Part shown: piece by piece, positions 1 through 8,753 of the stretch
Numbering within the stretch: position 1 is the first letter of the stretch
How the letters are laid out: every line of letters begins with the position of its first letter
Assembly: GCA_017463105.1 (NCBI GenBank)
Contig: JAFTPU010000014.1
Coordinates: 62,001-126,000, forward strand
DNA: 64,000 nt
Source: Clostridia bacterium
Lineage (GTDB): Bacteria; Bacillota; Clostridia; Christensenellales; Borkfalkiaceae
Reading direction: 5' to 3'
The notes under the pieces: generated by a model
Seen by the model: the letters and a program-made list of their open reading frames with translations, nothing else
What the model was told of the DNA's origin: nothing
The model's database searches: none
Translations under genes and position numbers: made by a program

Positions 1-971
1 ATCCCGTATTCGCCCGCTACGTACACCCCGGGCTCGTCGGAAAATACCATACCGTCCGTCAGAACGTCCGACCTTTTCGGACTCAAGTACGGATATTCGT
101 GCACGTTCAGACCGATACCGTGTCCGAGCGAATGCGTGAACAGCTTGCCGTACCCCTGTGCTTCGAGATAATCTCTCGCGATCGCGTCGCCCTCGCAACA
201 GGTCATGCCGCTTTTGAGGTTTTTCTTTACAAGCTCGTGCGCCGTCAATACGGCGTTATACGCTTTTTTGAAATCCTCGTGTTTCCCGTCGTCGCCGAAA
301 AGGAACGTGCGGGTGATATCCGAGCAATATCCGTTTACGCGACAACCGAAGTCGATCAATATTTCGTCGCCGAATTTCAGCTTTGCCGCGCCCGTTTCAT
401 GGTGCGGAACCGCCGCGTGCGCCCCGAACGCCACGATCGTTTCGAACGAAAGCCCCTGCGCGCCGCGTTTTCTCATGTTGTATTCGAGAAGCGCCGCGAC
501 CTCCGTTTCCGTCATGCCCTCTTCGATTGCGGGCAACAACTCCAAAAAGGCGTCCTCCGCGATTTCGCAAGCTTTTGCGATCTGCGCGAGTTCCCAATCG
601 TTTTTGACCGCCGTCGCCCTTTCGAGCTTTTCGTCGATATCGACGAGATTGGCGCCCGCTTTTTCCAATGCGAGATATTCGACGTGGGAGGTCTCCTTAA
701 AGGATATTCCGACTCTGTCGTAAGCCGACAATTTTTCCAAAGCGTCCGCTTGCGAATATACGATAGGCGTTACGTCCGTACCTTTCAGCACTTTTTCCGC
801 TGCCTCGATATAGCGTTTGTCGGTGCAAAGCGTCGTGCCGTTTTTATCCACGATCGCACAACCGTCCTCCGCCGCAAAGCCCGTGATATAGCGAAGCAGA
901 TATTCGCAAGACGTATAAACCGCGTCGCATTCGGACGATTCCAAAACCTTTTTTCCGTTCGTACAGATCAT
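1..971 (-). CDS. M24 family aminopeptidase (Xaa-Pro peptidase type), C-terminus cut by window edge
   Basis: Cytosolic metallopeptidase of the creatinase/aminopeptidase P fold, expected to remove N-terminal residues ahead of proline. About 323 residues are visible. An N-terminal creatinase-like domain (to about residue 120) is followed by the pita-bread catalytic domain. Metal ligands are recognisable as Asp207 in DFGCRVNGYCSD, Asp218 in the same stretch, His284 in HSLGHGIG and Glu313 in DEPGVY; the last Glu ligand lies beyond the window. The ATG at 971 has GGAG upstream. It has its own promoter (993-1021) and is separate from the nfo operon behind it. Prolidase (PepQ) versus aminopeptidase P cannot be separated from the sequence alone. 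Confidence 0.9.
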   Translation of the reverse strand, partial: MICTNGKKVLESSECDAVYTSCEYLLRYITGFAAEDGCAIVDKNGTTLCTDKRYIEAAEKVLKGTDVTPIVYSQADALEKLSAYDRVGISFKETSHVEYLALEKAGANLVDIDEKLERATAVKNDWELAQIAKACEIAEDAFLELLPAIEEGMTETEVAALLEYNMRKRGAQGLSFETIVAFGAHAAVPHHETGAAKLKFGDEILIDFGCRVNGYCSDITRTFLFGDDGKHEDFKKAYNAVLTAHELVKKNLKSGMTCCEGDAIARDYLEAQGYGKLFTHSLGHGIGLNVHEYPYLSPKRSDVLTDGMVFSDEPGVYVAGEYG

Positions 972-992
972 TATGAATTCTCCGTCTCTTAT

Positions 993-1021
993 ATTGTAGC
1001 AAAATTTTTACCGTTCGTCAA
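993..1021 (-). promoter_or_regulatory. Promoter of the M24 peptidase gene
   Basis: Minus-strand TTGACG (1016-1021), 17-base spacer, TACAAT (993-998). It lies just upstream of the peptidase start at 971 and downstream of the nfo stop. Confidence 0.7.
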
Positions 1022-1040
1022 GTGTACGGGGGCGTTTTTT

Positions 1041-1886
1041 TCAGATACTTTGATAAATCCGTTTCATTTCCGCCGCTTCCTCGGCTTGCAGACCGTCCGA
1101 TTCACTGACGATATACGGCTCCAACCCCAAAGTTTTAAGCGCGACAGCAAGCGGATAGAACTCGGGTCCGTAAATCTCGTCGGCAAACGTGAGGTGCCTG
1201 ACCTCCCCTTTCGCCGAATACATGATTTTCGAAAAATGCACGTGGAAGTGCTTCATGCGTTCGAAACCCAGCTCCGAGATCATATATTCGAGACGGGATT
1301 GATAATCCGCCACCGTTTTGAGCGAGCCCTGTTCCCGTGCGTTGATATGCCCGAAATCGATGCAGGGCGTATAGAAAGGAGCGATCTTGCAAAACTCGGC
1401 GATCTCCTCCACCGTGCCGATCTGAGCGAGTTTTCCCATGGTTTCGGGACAGAAAAGCATATCCTCGAGATCGTTGAGCGCGATATATTCCGCCAATATC
1501 CGCAAGCGTTCCTTCGTCTTTTCCACCGCCTCGGAGCGGGTAGCCTTGCCCTGCGCCGCGGGATGGAACACGATCCGTTTTCCGCCCATGAGCTTACACG
1601 CTTTCGCACTGTCCAAAACGTAACCGTAGGATTTTGCCGCCATTTCGTCGTCGGGATTGGCAAAATTAATAAAATACGGCGCGTGCACCGAGATTTCGAT
1701 CCCTTCCGCCGCAAACGCTTCGCCGATCGAGATCGCTTTTTCCTCGGACATCCTCACGCCCCGCCCGAAAGAATATTCGAAACAATCCAAGCCGCGTTTC
1801 TTTACGAACGCCGCCGATTGTTCCGTATGTTGATTTCCCTCTGCGTAAAAACTCTCGCAATTTCCGCTCGGTCCGAATTTAATCAT
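1041..1886 (-). CDS. nfo: Deoxyribonuclease IV / AP endonuclease family 2 (Nfo-like)
   Basis: A 281-residue TIM-barrel endonuclease that cleaves at abasic sites in base excision repair. Zinc-ligand motifs of the family are visible: His68 in VHAPY, His108 in FHPA, Glu148 in PETMG, Asp177 and His180 in DFGHIN, and His214/His216 in FHVHF. Length is normal. Its ATG overlaps the ribF stop by 8 bases (ATGATTAA), so it is translationally coupled and is the last gene of the pheS-pheT-truB-ribF-nfo operon. Another TIM-barrel function, such as a sugar isomerase, is possible but the motif set favours Nfo. Confidence 0.88.
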   Translation of the reverse strand: MIKFGPSGNCESFYAEGNQHTEQSAAFVKKRGLDCFEYSFGRGVRMSEEKAISIGEAFAAEGIEISVHAPYFINFANPDDEMAAKSYGYVLDSAKACKLMGGKRIVFHPAAQGKATRSEAVEKTKERLRILAEYIALNDLEDMLFCPETMGKLAQIGTVEEIAEFCKIAPFYTPCIDFGHINAREQGSLKTVADYQSRLEYMISELGFERMKHFHVHFSKIMYSAKGEVRHLTFADEIYGPEFYPLAVALKTLGLEPYIVSESDGLQAEEAAEMKRIYQSI

Positions 1887-2751
1887 TTTCGCGTACCCTC
1901 CTTATATCCTCCCTAAGCTGCGCCCGCAATTCCTCTGCGCCGTCGAATTTTTCGATATCCCGCAAGTACCGCACGAAACGCACCCGCAAGGTCTTGCCGT
2001 ACAGATCGCCGTCAAAACCGTCGACATACGTTTCCGTCAACGTATCCTCGTTATCGAACGTGGGTCGCGCGCCGTAATTGGTAATACCTTTGTATTCTTG
2101 ACCGTCGACCGTCACTCGCGTTTCGTAAACGCCTTTTTTCAAAGGGAATTTATGCTCGGGATAACGGATATTCGCCGTCGGAAAGCCGATCGTTCTCCCC
2201 ACCTGCCTATCCTTATATACCTTGCCGATAAGGAAAAATTCTTCGCCGAGCAAAGCGTTGGCTTTCTCTATTCGTCCGCTCGTAAGACTCTCTTTTATCG
2301 CCGTCGAGCCGATCTTTTCACCGTTTATCTTTAACAGCTCGACCGTTTCAACGCGTACATGGGTGGCACCTGCAAGCGTTTCGGGCGTACCCTGCGCCAT
2401 ATAGCCGAAGCGAAAATCGTCTCCGCACACGAACGCTTTGGGTGCGAACTTTTCCTCGAGCAGTTTGGCAAACTCGACGAAAGACAGCGTTCTGATCTCC
2501 GCAAAAGGAAGCTCGAATAAAAAATCGACCCCCGCGTTTTTAAAAAGCACGCGGCGTTCCGTCGTTGTGAACAGACTGTTACCCGTCTTACCGCCGACGA
2601 TCGTCATCGCGCCTACGGGCAAGCCGTACGAACGCGCGCGGGCAACAAGCTTTTTATGCCCCGCATGCAAGCCGTCGAAACCGCCGAGCAGCATTACGCA
2701 CCCCGCAGTCCCGTCGTTCGATCGTTCCGTCAGCCACACCGTGTTCAACAT
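1879..2751 (-). CDS. ribF: Bifunctional riboflavin kinase / FAD synthetase
   Basis: Makes FMN and then FAD from riboflavin and ATP. The N-terminal adenylyltransferase domain has the GGFDGLHAGH signature at about residues 23-32. The C-terminal riboflavin kinase domain starts near residue 180 with the GFPTAN motif and runs to the end. The 290-residue length is usual. The start overlaps the truB stop by 7 bases (ATGTTGA) and the gene's stop overlaps nfo, so it sits in a tightly coupled operon. truB-ribF adjacency is common in bacteria; joining them to pheST is less usual. Confidence 0.95.
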   Translation of the reverse strand: MLNTVWLTERSNDGTAGCVMLLGGFDGLHAGHKKLVARARSYGLPVGAMTIVGGKTGNSLFTTTERRVLFKNAGVDFLFELPFAEIRTLSFVEFAKLLEEKFAPKAFVCGDDFRFGYMAQGTPETLAGATHVRVETVELLKINGEKIGSTAIKESLTSGRIEKANALLGEEFFLIGKVYKDRQVGRTIGFPTANIRYPEHKFPLKKGVYETRVTVDGQEYKGITNYGARPTFDNEDTLTETYVDGFDGDLYGKTLRVRFVRYLRDIEKFDGAEELRAQLREDIRRVREND

Positions 2752-3626
2752 AATTTCGTCTTGATCTTCGCCTTACCGTTTTTTATTTCCGCGATACCGT
2801 AAAACAGATCGCCTTGATAAATTTTATAAAGTCCGTCCGCCTGCGCCGCGTCCACCGTCATGCCGTGGAACGCTCTTTCGGCGTTTTTCGCCGTCAGCTC
2901 GAGCCGTTCAAGCGGCAACGTTTTTTCCGTGGGAATCAAATATTTTTCCAACTCCTCCACGGGCAGATCCTGTTCCAAAACAGAAAAGGGAATTGCGTTC
3001 TCCAAGGTGAAAAAACCGCTTTTCGTGCGACGAAGGGCGCTCATCACCGCTTTCGTCCCCAGCCTTTCCGCAATATCGCGGGCGAGCGAACGGATATACG
3101 TGCCGCCGCCGCAAGCGATCTTTACGCGAAAAGTATTTTCCTTTTCCGCTTCGCCCAACAGCTCCACTCCGAAAATGCGTACCCGTTTGGGCGGGAGCTC
3201 GAACTCCACCCCCGCGCGCGCGAGGTCGTAGCCTCGTTTGCCGTTTACGTTTTTCGCGCTGTACTTGGGCGGGACCTGATCGATTTCACCCAAAAATTCG
3301 GGCAATACCTCCGCGATTTCTCTCCCCGACGGAACGTGCCCGCCGAAAACGAGCTCGCCCGTAGAATCGAGCGTATCGGAAGTAACGCCGAAGGTGAATT
3401 CGGCGATATACTCCTTTTCCTTTTCGAGGAAATGATCGAACAGCCGCGCGGCGTTTCCCACGCCGACTGGCAACACGCCGCTTGCGAGCGGGTCGAGCGT
3501 GCCCATATGCCCGCACGGCGTCGCCGTCAGCCATTTGCATTTATTGACAATCGTGCCCGAAGTGAGTCCGCTCGGTTTATCCACGTTGAAAAAACCGAGG
3601 TTTTTTATCTTTTCCGTTCTTTTCAC
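2745..3626 (-). CDS. truB: tRNA pseudouridine(55) synthase TruB
   Basis: Converts U55 of the tRNA T-loop to pseudouridine. The 293-residue protein has the family motif GHMGTLDPLASG at residues 39-50, in which Asp45 is the catalytic residue, and the KPSG motif near residue 17. The start is a GTG at 3626 with AAGGCGG upstream, 13 bases after the pheT stop. The next gene, ribF, overlaps its end. It therefore appears to be transcribed from the pheS T-box promoter. Confidence 0.95.
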   Translation of the reverse strand: MKRTEKIKNLGFFNVDKPSGLTSGTIVNKCKWLTATPCGHMGTLDPLASGVLPVGVGNAARLFDHFLEKEKEYIAEFTFGVTSDTLDSTGELVFGGHVPSGREIAEVLPEFLGEIDQVPPKYSAKNVNGKRGYDLARAGVEFELPPKRVRIFGVELLGEAEKENTFRVKIACGGGTYIRSLARDIAERLGTKAVMSALRRTKSGFFTLENAIPFSVLEQDLPVEELEKYLIPTEKTLPLERLELTAKNAERAFHGMTVDAAQADGLYKIYQGDLFYGIAEIKNGKAKIKTKLC

Positions 3627-3639
3627 GAAAGCGCCCGCC

Positions 3640-6078
3640 TTAACGAAGCTCGACGCCCAGCTTGAACTTGAGGTTGCCGAGGATCTTCTTCACGAAATTG
3701 TCGAGCGTTTCGGGCGTGAACGCCTTTTCCGTTTGTGCGTCGGGCGTGAACGTCAGCGTGAACGCCATACTCTTTTTGCCTTCGGGGACCTGTCCGCCGC
3801 GATACACGTCGAACAGCTTCGCCGCCGTCACGTACTTACAAGAGTGCATCAGCACCTCTTCGACCTGCTCGCAGGTAAGCGACTCGTCCGCGATCAGCGC
3901 AAGGTCGCGTTTCACGGCGGGGAATTTCGGTAAATTCTTATAGCGTACGCCGTCGTCGAGCTTATCTGCCAAAGATGACAAATCGAGCTCGCCGAGGTAG
4001 ACTTTTTTATCCAATCCCAACGACGCCGCGATCGAAGGATCCAGCTCGCCGAAAGCGCCCACGACCGTTTTGTCGCAGAGTACGTTTGCCGAAACGCCGG
4101 GGTGCAAATAGGATTTTTCCGCGCGTTCGTATTTAAAATCGAGGTGGAAAATTTCCGCGATACGTTCGATCGCGCCCTTCATATCGAAGAAATCGTTATC
4201 GCCGCCCCAAACGCCGAGCACGAGGTGTTTTCTCTCCTCGGGTTGCTCGCTCGCCGCCGTGTTACGGGGCACGTACACGTTCGCCGTTTCAAACTGTCTG
4301 CCCTCGTCGTTGCCGCGACGGATATTGCGCACGGCGTTCTGCAACATCGAAGGCGCGAGGAAGGTGCGCATGATCGACAATTCTTCGCTGATGGGGTTGA
4401 GTATCTTCACCGCGTTTCTTTCCGCGCCGTCCTGAGGTATTTTCATGAGCTCGAGGTCTTTCGGAGAGTAGAACGAGTAGTTATACGCTTCCGAAAATCC
4501 CTGTTTACAGAGCGCGGTCTTTAAATGCAATTCGCGTTTTTGTTCGTCCGTCAAGCCGCCGCCCGTCACGCTCGCCTTTTCGAGGAACGTCGGCGTGATA
4601 TGATCGTAACCGTACATGCGGATCACTTCCTCCGCAAGATCGGGATACCCGTCGATATCGTCGCGATAACCGGGAATCACCACTTTCAGCTCGTCGCCGT
4701 TGATCTGGGGGTTGAAATTCAGTCTCGCAAGGATATTTCCGATCTCTTCGTCGGGAACTTTTATGCCCAAAAGTGCGTTGAGCTTCGCGATACTTGCCGT
4801 CATCGTGCGGGGCGCGAGGTCGGCTGCGCAAACGTCGCGGCGCATATCCGTAACCGTGCCGCAACCAAGCTCCTCGATAAGGTGCAACGCGCGCGCCATA
4901 CCAAGCTCGTTTGTATATGCGTCGACGCCCTTTTCGAAACGGGACGAGGAATCGGAGGATTGCCCCAATGCGCGAGAGGTCTTACGCACGTTATCGCGGG
5001 CGAATTTCGCCGCTTCGAAGAACACGTTTTTCGTCGTAGGCTTGATCTCGCTGTTCAAGCCGCCCATGATCCCCGCGAGCGCAACGGGCTTTTTGCCGTC
5101 GCAGATCACGAGGTTCTCGCTTGTGAGCGTGAATTCTTTTTCGTCGAGCGTAACGATCTTCTCCCCGTTTGCCGCGCGACGGACGACGATCTTTCTATCC
5201 CCGATATCGTCCGCGTCGAACGCGTGCATGGGCTGTCCCATTTCGAGCAGGACGAAATTGGTGATATCGACGATCGGGGAAATGGAACGTATCCCCGAAA
5301 GCACGAGGCGTTTGCGTATCCACGCGGGCGAAACGCCCTCCTTGACGTTCTCCACGTAATGCCCTACGTAACGGGGGCAAAGGTCGGGTGCGAGCACTTC
5401 CACGTCCACGGACGCAGCGTTCGTCTTATGTGCCGTATACGAATAATCGGGTTCTTTGAGCGGCTTTTTAATAACCGCCGCCACTTCGCGGGCAATACCC
5501 AAAATACACTGACAATCGGGACGGTTTGCCGTAACGGAGATATCGAATATCCAATCGTCGAGCCCCACGATCTTTTTGATATCCTCGCCCACGGGCGCGT
5601 CCTTGGCAAGGTCGAGCAAGCCGTTTACTTCCGCGCCGGGATAGAAATCGTCGTTGATCCCGAGCTCCTCGCCCGAGCAAAGCATACCGAAGGATTCGAC
5701 GCCGCGAAGCTTGCCTTTTTTGATCTTTTTGATCCCGTCGGGATTCTTTTCGAGCATGGCGGGATTGCTTTCCGCCACCGTCGAATTATCGAGCGCACAG
5801 GGCGTTTTCATGCCCACGTATACGTTGGGCGCGCCCGTGACGATCTGCAATTCGCGACCGTATTCCTCGCCGCAATCGACTTTGCAAATTTGCATGTGAT
5901 CGCTGTCGGGATGCGGCGTAAGCGACTTCACCTCGCCGACCACGACGCGGTTGATCTTCTCGCCCAGATACACGAGCTCCTCCACCTCGAACCCGCAAGA
6001 AAAGAGCTTTTCCGCAAGCTCCTGTGCGGTCATATCAATATCTACGTAATCCTTTAACCAACTGAAAGGTGCTTTCAT
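3640..6078 (-). CDS. pheT: Phenylalanyl-tRNA synthetase beta subunit
   Basis: Large subunit of the (alpha-beta)2 enzyme that charges tRNA-Phe in the cytosol. The 812-residue protein shows the domain order of a full-length bacterial PheT: N-terminal tRNA-binding OB fold (VGEVKSLTPHPDSDHM near residue 47), B3/B4 editing domain, B5 domain, a catalytic-like core, and a C-terminal ferredoxin-fold anticodon-binding domain (from about residue 720). It has an AGGAGAA ribosome site and follows pheS by 14 bases. Confidence 0.97.
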   Translation of the reverse strand: MKAPFSWLKDYVDIDMTAQELAEKLFSCGFEVEELVYLGEKINRVVVGEVKSLTPHPDSDHMQICKVDCGEEYGRELQIVTGAPNVYVGMKTPCALDNSTVAESNPAMLEKNPDGIKKIKKGKLRGVESFGMLCSGEELGINDDFYPGAEVNGLLDLAKDAPVGEDIKKIVGLDDWIFDISVTANRPDCQCILGIAREVAAVIKKPLKEPDYSYTAHKTNAASVDVEVLAPDLCPRYVGHYVENVKEGVSPAWIRKRLVLSGIRSISPIVDITNFVLLEMGQPMHAFDADDIGDRKIVVRRAANGEKIVTLDEKEFTLTSENLVICDGKKPVALAGIMGGLNSEIKPTTKNVFFEAAKFARDNVRKTSRALGQSSDSSSRFEKGVDAYTNELGMARALHLIEELGCGTVTDMRRDVCAADLAPRTMTASIAKLNALLGIKVPDEEIGNILARLNFNPQINGDELKVVIPGYRDDIDGYPDLAEEVIRMYGYDHITPTFLEKASVTGGGLTDEQKRELHLKTALCKQGFSEAYNYSFYSPKDLELMKIPQDGAERNAVKILNPISEELSIMRTFLAPSMLQNAVRNIRRGNDEGRQFETANVYVPRNTAASEQPEERKHLVLGVWGGDNDFFDMKGAIERIAEIFHLDFKYERAEKSYLHPGVSANVLCDKTVVGAFGELDPSIAASLGLDKKVYLGELDLSSLADKLDDGVRYKNLPKFPAVKRDLALIADESLTCEQVEEVLMHSCKYVTAAKLFDVYRGGQVPEGKKSMAFTLTFTPDAQTEKAFTPETLDNFVKKILGNLKFKLGVELR

Positions 6079-6092
6079 TTTTAATTCTCCTC

Positions 6093-7106
6093 TTATTCTT
6101 CAAACTGCTCCAAGAAACGCGTGTCGTTTTCGAACAGCGTTTTGATATTGTTCACGCCGTATTTGAGCATGGCGATACGTTCGATACCCATACCGAACGC
6201 AAAACCCGTGTATTCGTCGGGGTCTACGCCGCAATTTTCCAGCACACGACGGTTTACCATACCCGCGCCGAGCACTTCGATCCAGCCCGTCCCTTTGCAA
6301 AGTCGGCAACCCTTGCCGCCGCATTCCGAACAGCTCAAATCGACCTCCACGCTCGGTTCGGTGAACGGGAAATACGAGGGGCGCAACCGCACTTTCGTCG
6401 AGGCGGTGAACATTTTACGCGCAAATTCCGCAAGCATGCCTTGCAGGTCGCAGAGCGTGATCCCCTTGTCCACGACGAGCCCCTCCATTTGGTGGAACAT
6501 GGGCGAATGCGTCGCGTCGTCGTCCGAACGGAACACGCGCCCCGGGGAAAGAATTTTAATGGGCGGCTTTTCGTTCTCCATTACGCGGATCTGACCCGCC
6601 GAGGTCTGCGTGCGAAGGAGCAGGTTGTCCGCAAGATAGAAAGTGTCTTGCATGTCGCGCGCGGGGTGATCCTTGGGGGTGTTGAGCGCGGTAAAATTAT
6701 AATAATCCGTTTCGATCTCGGGTCCCTCGAACACCTTGAAGCCCATACCCGCGAAAATGTCGATCAGTTCGTTTTTCACAAGCGTGATGGGGTGCAATGC
6801 GCCCGCCTTGTATTTCTTGCCCGGCATCGTGATATCGATACGCTCGCTCGCGTATTTTTTCTCCATCTCCATCTGACGGACGACGACGGCGCGCGCCTCG
6901 AATTTTTCTTCCATTGCCTGCTTGAATTCGTTGACGATCTTGCCGAACGCGGGGCGCTCCTCCTTGGGCAGATCTTTCATGCCGCTCATAATGCCCTTGA
7001 GCTCCGTCTGAAAACGGACTTTCAGCTCGTAGAGTGCTCTGCCCGTCTGCGTTTGTTCCATTGCGCTTTCGATTTCGCCGCGCAACGCCTCGATTTTTTC
7101 TTTCAT
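6093..7106 (-). CDS. pheS: Phenylalanyl-tRNA synthetase alpha subunit
   Basis: Catalytic class II subunit of phenylalanyl-tRNA synthetase. The 337-residue protein has an N-terminal coiled-coil tRNA-binding arm (residues 1-90), motif 2 around [18 protein letters not shown] and motif 3 [10 protein letters not shown] near the C-terminus. It is the first gene of the operon and is preceded by a T-box leader with its terminator at 7148-7182, so expression should rise when uncharged tRNA-Phe accumulates. Confidence 0.97.
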   Translation of the reverse strand: MKEKIEALRGEIESAMEQTQTGRALYELKVRFQTELKGIMSGMKDLPKEERPAFGKIVNEFKQAMEEKFEARAVVVRQMEMEKKYASERIDITMPGKKYKAGALHPITLVKNELIDIFAGMGFKVFEGPEIETDYYNFTALNTPKDHPARDMQDTFYLADNLLLRTQTSAGQIRVMENEKPPIKILSPGRVFRSDDDATHSPMFHQMEGLVVDKGITLCDLQGMLAEFARKMFTASTKVRLRPSYFPFTEPSVEVDLSCSECGGKGCRLCKGTGWIEVLGAGMVNRRVLENCGVDPDEYTGFAFGMGIERIAMLKYGVNNIKTLFENDTRFLEQFEE

Positions 7107-7147
7107 AGTTGTCCTCCGAATTTGCTTCGTTTGATTTTAAAGTAAAA

Positions 7148-7182
7148 CGCCCTGCGCGCTTTTTTAGAAAGCGCGCAGGGCG
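7148..7182 (-). terminator. Intrinsic terminator of the pheS T-box leader
   Basis: A 15-base-pair perfect stem (arms 7148-7162 and 7168-7182, rich in GCGC), followed on the minus strand by TTTTACTTT. The 5' arm lies just after the T-box sequence, the arrangement needed for the antiterminator/terminator switch. Confidence 0.9.
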
Positions 7183-7404
7183 AAATAAGTTCCGCTGTAC
7201 CACCTGCATTCGTACGGCTTTTGCCGTACCTCGTTTCCGCTTTAACGCCGCGGCGCGCGTTCCCCCCTACTCTTTTCAAGAGGACGGCTCCAAAGTGAAA
7301 GGGCGATCTTTCTCTTTCCCCTCGTCTTTCAGCCTACGGACGAGATCTCTTTCGGAAAGCGTTTGAAAAATACCCGCTTTTTCATTGCCTTTATTTTCGA
7401 TATC
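7148..7404 (-). promoter_or_regulatory. T-box riboswitch leader upstream of pheST
   Basis: The T-box core reads GGTGGTACAGCGG on the minus strand (within 7191-7207), close to the family consensus that pairs with the tRNA acceptor end, and is followed at once by a strong terminator. An AAGAGTAG inter-stem element is near 7278. A UUC triplet in CCUUUCAC (near 7300) is a candidate phenylalanine specifier, which matches the downstream gene; the specifier-loop fold itself was not computed. The stretch 7107-7459 holds this leader and its promoter and no gene. Confidence 0.88.
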
Positions 7405-7410
7405 TTATTT

Positions 7411-7439
7411 ATTATAGCTTTTTGTTCGATAAAAGTCAA
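7411..7439 (-). promoter_or_regulatory. Promoter of the pheS T-box operon
   Basis: Minus-strand TTGACT (7434-7439), 17-base spacer, TATAAT (7411-7416). It predicts a start near 7404 and a leader of about 300 bases. Confidence 0.8.
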
Positions 7440-7459
7440 ACGATTTTTTACACGTTTCC

Positions 7460-8107
7460 TTATTTCTGCTTCAACAAATCGCGGATCTCTTCCAAAAGAC
7501 GGGTGTTCGCCATGGCTTTTTCTTCCGCAATTCGCTCCGCTTCCGCCTTTTCCGCCGACGCTTTTTCCTCGGCAAGACGGGCTTCCTCAGCCTTCTTCGC
7601 CGCCGCTTCCGCGATCTGTGCGTTTCGGATCGCGATCGCTTCTTTCCTGCTTACTTTTTGTTCCTTAACGATCTTATATATCGCTTTCTTCTCGGTTATA
7701 GCCTCTTCGCCTATCGCTTTTTCACGTGCTTCCGCTACCTGATTGATGATCTTAACGATCATAAACAAAGCAAACGCCGTCAAAAGGAAATTGATGATCG
7801 CGCTGACAAACGCGCCCCAATCGATATAGATCGAGTTAGCAAGATCGACCACCCCCGGCTGATCGGCAAAATATGCGGGTACGAGCATCGTCACCGCGCC
7901 CTCCAAACCTTCACCCTTTAAAATGGTTGCCAGCAACGCGTTGATCAAGGGTTTGAGGATATAATTACTCAAGCCGTTGACGATTGCCGTGAACGCGCCG
8001 CCGACGATAACGCCGACTGCCATATCCAGCACGTTGCCGCGCGTGATAAACTTTTTGAATTCGCCGAAAAATTTCTTGATACGACCTTCTTTCTTTTCTT
8101 TTGCCAT
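7460..8107 (-). CDS. mscL: Large-conductance mechanosensitive channel MscL
   Basis: Membrane channel that opens under hypo-osmotic tension. The first 110 or so residues are classical MscL: an amphipathic N-terminus, TM1 with the VLDMAVGVIVGGAFTAIV pore motif, a periplasmic loop, and TM2 (about residues 90-115). The protein is 215 residues against roughly 130-150 for most MscL proteins. The extra is a C-terminal Ala/Glu/Lys-rich helix, probably a long coiled-coil bundle. It is monocistronic with a consensus promoter. Confidence 0.95.
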   Translation of the reverse strand: MAKEKKEGRIKKFFGEFKKFITRGNVLDMAVGVIVGGAFTAIVNGLSNYILKPLINALLATILKGEGLEGAVTMLVPAYFADQPGVVDLANSIYIDWGAFVSAIINFLLTAFALFMIVKIINQVAEAREKAIGEEAITEKKAIYKIVKEQKVSRKEAIAIRNAQIAEAAAKKAEEARLAEEKASAEKAEAERIAEEKAMANTRLLEEIRDLLKQK

Positions 8108-8139
8108 AACCTTTCCGTCCTTTGCGATTTTGTATTTTT

Positions 8140-8168
8140 ATTATACTATTTATCCGAAGGATTGTCAA
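8140..8168 (-). promoter_or_regulatory. Promoter of mscL
   Basis: Exact consensus on the minus strand: TTGACA (8163-8168), 17 bases, TATAAT (8140-8145). Confidence 0.85.
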
Positions 8169-8190
8169 GAGATTTAACGCGCATATGTAC

Positions 8191-8219
8191 AAGTCCGCAC
8201 GCTTTCGACGTGCGGACTT
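8191..8219. terminator. Hairpin after the small-gene pair
   Basis: An 11-base-pair stem (arms 8191-8201 and 8209-8219) directly after the stop of the 73-residue gene. The U-tract is better on the plus strand than on the minus strand, so termination of the minus-strand genes is plausible but not certain. Confidence 0.45.
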
Positions 8220-8222
8220 TGT

Positions 8223-8444
8223 TTATTCTTCGTTTTCTATCGCCGAACCGCGCATGAGATCGCGCACGAACAGCATATCCTCCGCCACCTCTTTGATGAG
8301 GTCGACGAGCTCGTTGCGGGTCTCCTTACGCACCGTTTTCGATATCGCGTGCACGTATTCCGTCATCAGCGTTTTTTCCGTATAAAACGCGTCCTTTAAG
8401 CTGTCGAACTCGTTTAAAGTGATCTCCCGTTTTTCAAGTTTCAT
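8223..8444 (-). CDS. Small unknown protein, 73 aa, helical
   Basis: Not recognised. The product is charged and almost wholly helical in appearance, with no signal peptide, membrane segment or cysteine. The ATG overlaps the stop of the upstream 84-residue gene by four bases (ATGA) and has GAGGA upstream, so the two are translationally coupled. Both have normal codon use for the window. A small ferritin-like or spore-coat-like helical bundle is possible, but nothing in the sequence proves it. Confidence 0.65.
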   Translation of the reverse strand: MKLEKREITLNEFDSLKDAFYTEKTLMTEYVHAISKTVRKETRNELVDLIKEVAEDMLFVRDLMRGSAIENEE

Positions 8445-8695
8445 TCCTCATCCTCCTCTTCGCCCTGCGTCGCTTTCTTTTTTTGCGCCTTACCGAACAC
8501 GAGCTTTTCGATCTTTTCCTTCCGTTTCTCGTGACGGAGCGCAAGCTTCTCCATGTCCCCCGCCAAGGCGGCGTCCATCAAAAGCCGAGAAAATATCTTG
8601 ATTTTTTTCTCCGCCAAATCCTCTACGCCCATAAGCAGCTTCAGACTTTCCTTTTCTTTCTCGACCCCGACGCCGTTTTCCGTTTGTTCCTGCAT
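8441..8695 (-). CDS. Small unknown protein, 84 aa, charged coiled coil
   Basis: Not recognised. Residues 15-70 look like one long amphipathic Lys/Glu-rich helix, and the tail ends in a run of acidic residues. It overlaps the following 73-residue gene by four bases. Its GAGGAGG ribosome site (8704-8710) forms part of the downstream arm of a hairpin that also sits after nth, so translation could depend on that structure being open. Confidence 0.65.
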   Translation of the reverse strand: MQEQTENGVGVEKEKESLKLLMGVEDLAEKKIKIFSRLLMDAALAGDMEKLALRHEKRKEKIEKLVFGKAQKKKATQGEEEDEE

Positions 8696-8703
8696 ACAAA
8701 AAG

Positions 8704-8742
8704 CCTCCTCTTTTTATCCTTATCTTGGACGAAAAGAGGAGG
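8704..8742 (-). terminator. Hairpin between nth and the small-gene pair, containing the ribosome site of the next gene
   Basis: Arms 8704-8714 and 8732-8742 are perfectly complementary (11 base pairs, 17-base loop) and the minus strand continues CTTTTTG. It resembles the terminator of nth, but the 3' arm is the Shine-Dalgarno sequence of the 84-residue gene. Confidence 0.6.
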
Positions 8743-8753
8743 TTTTATTCTTT

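Noticed and set aside
99..1916. 605-codon plus-strand frame across the peptidase and nfo genes
   Set aside because: It spans two well-identified minus-strand genes and their promoter. The product is Arg/Phe-rich and matches nothing recognisable.
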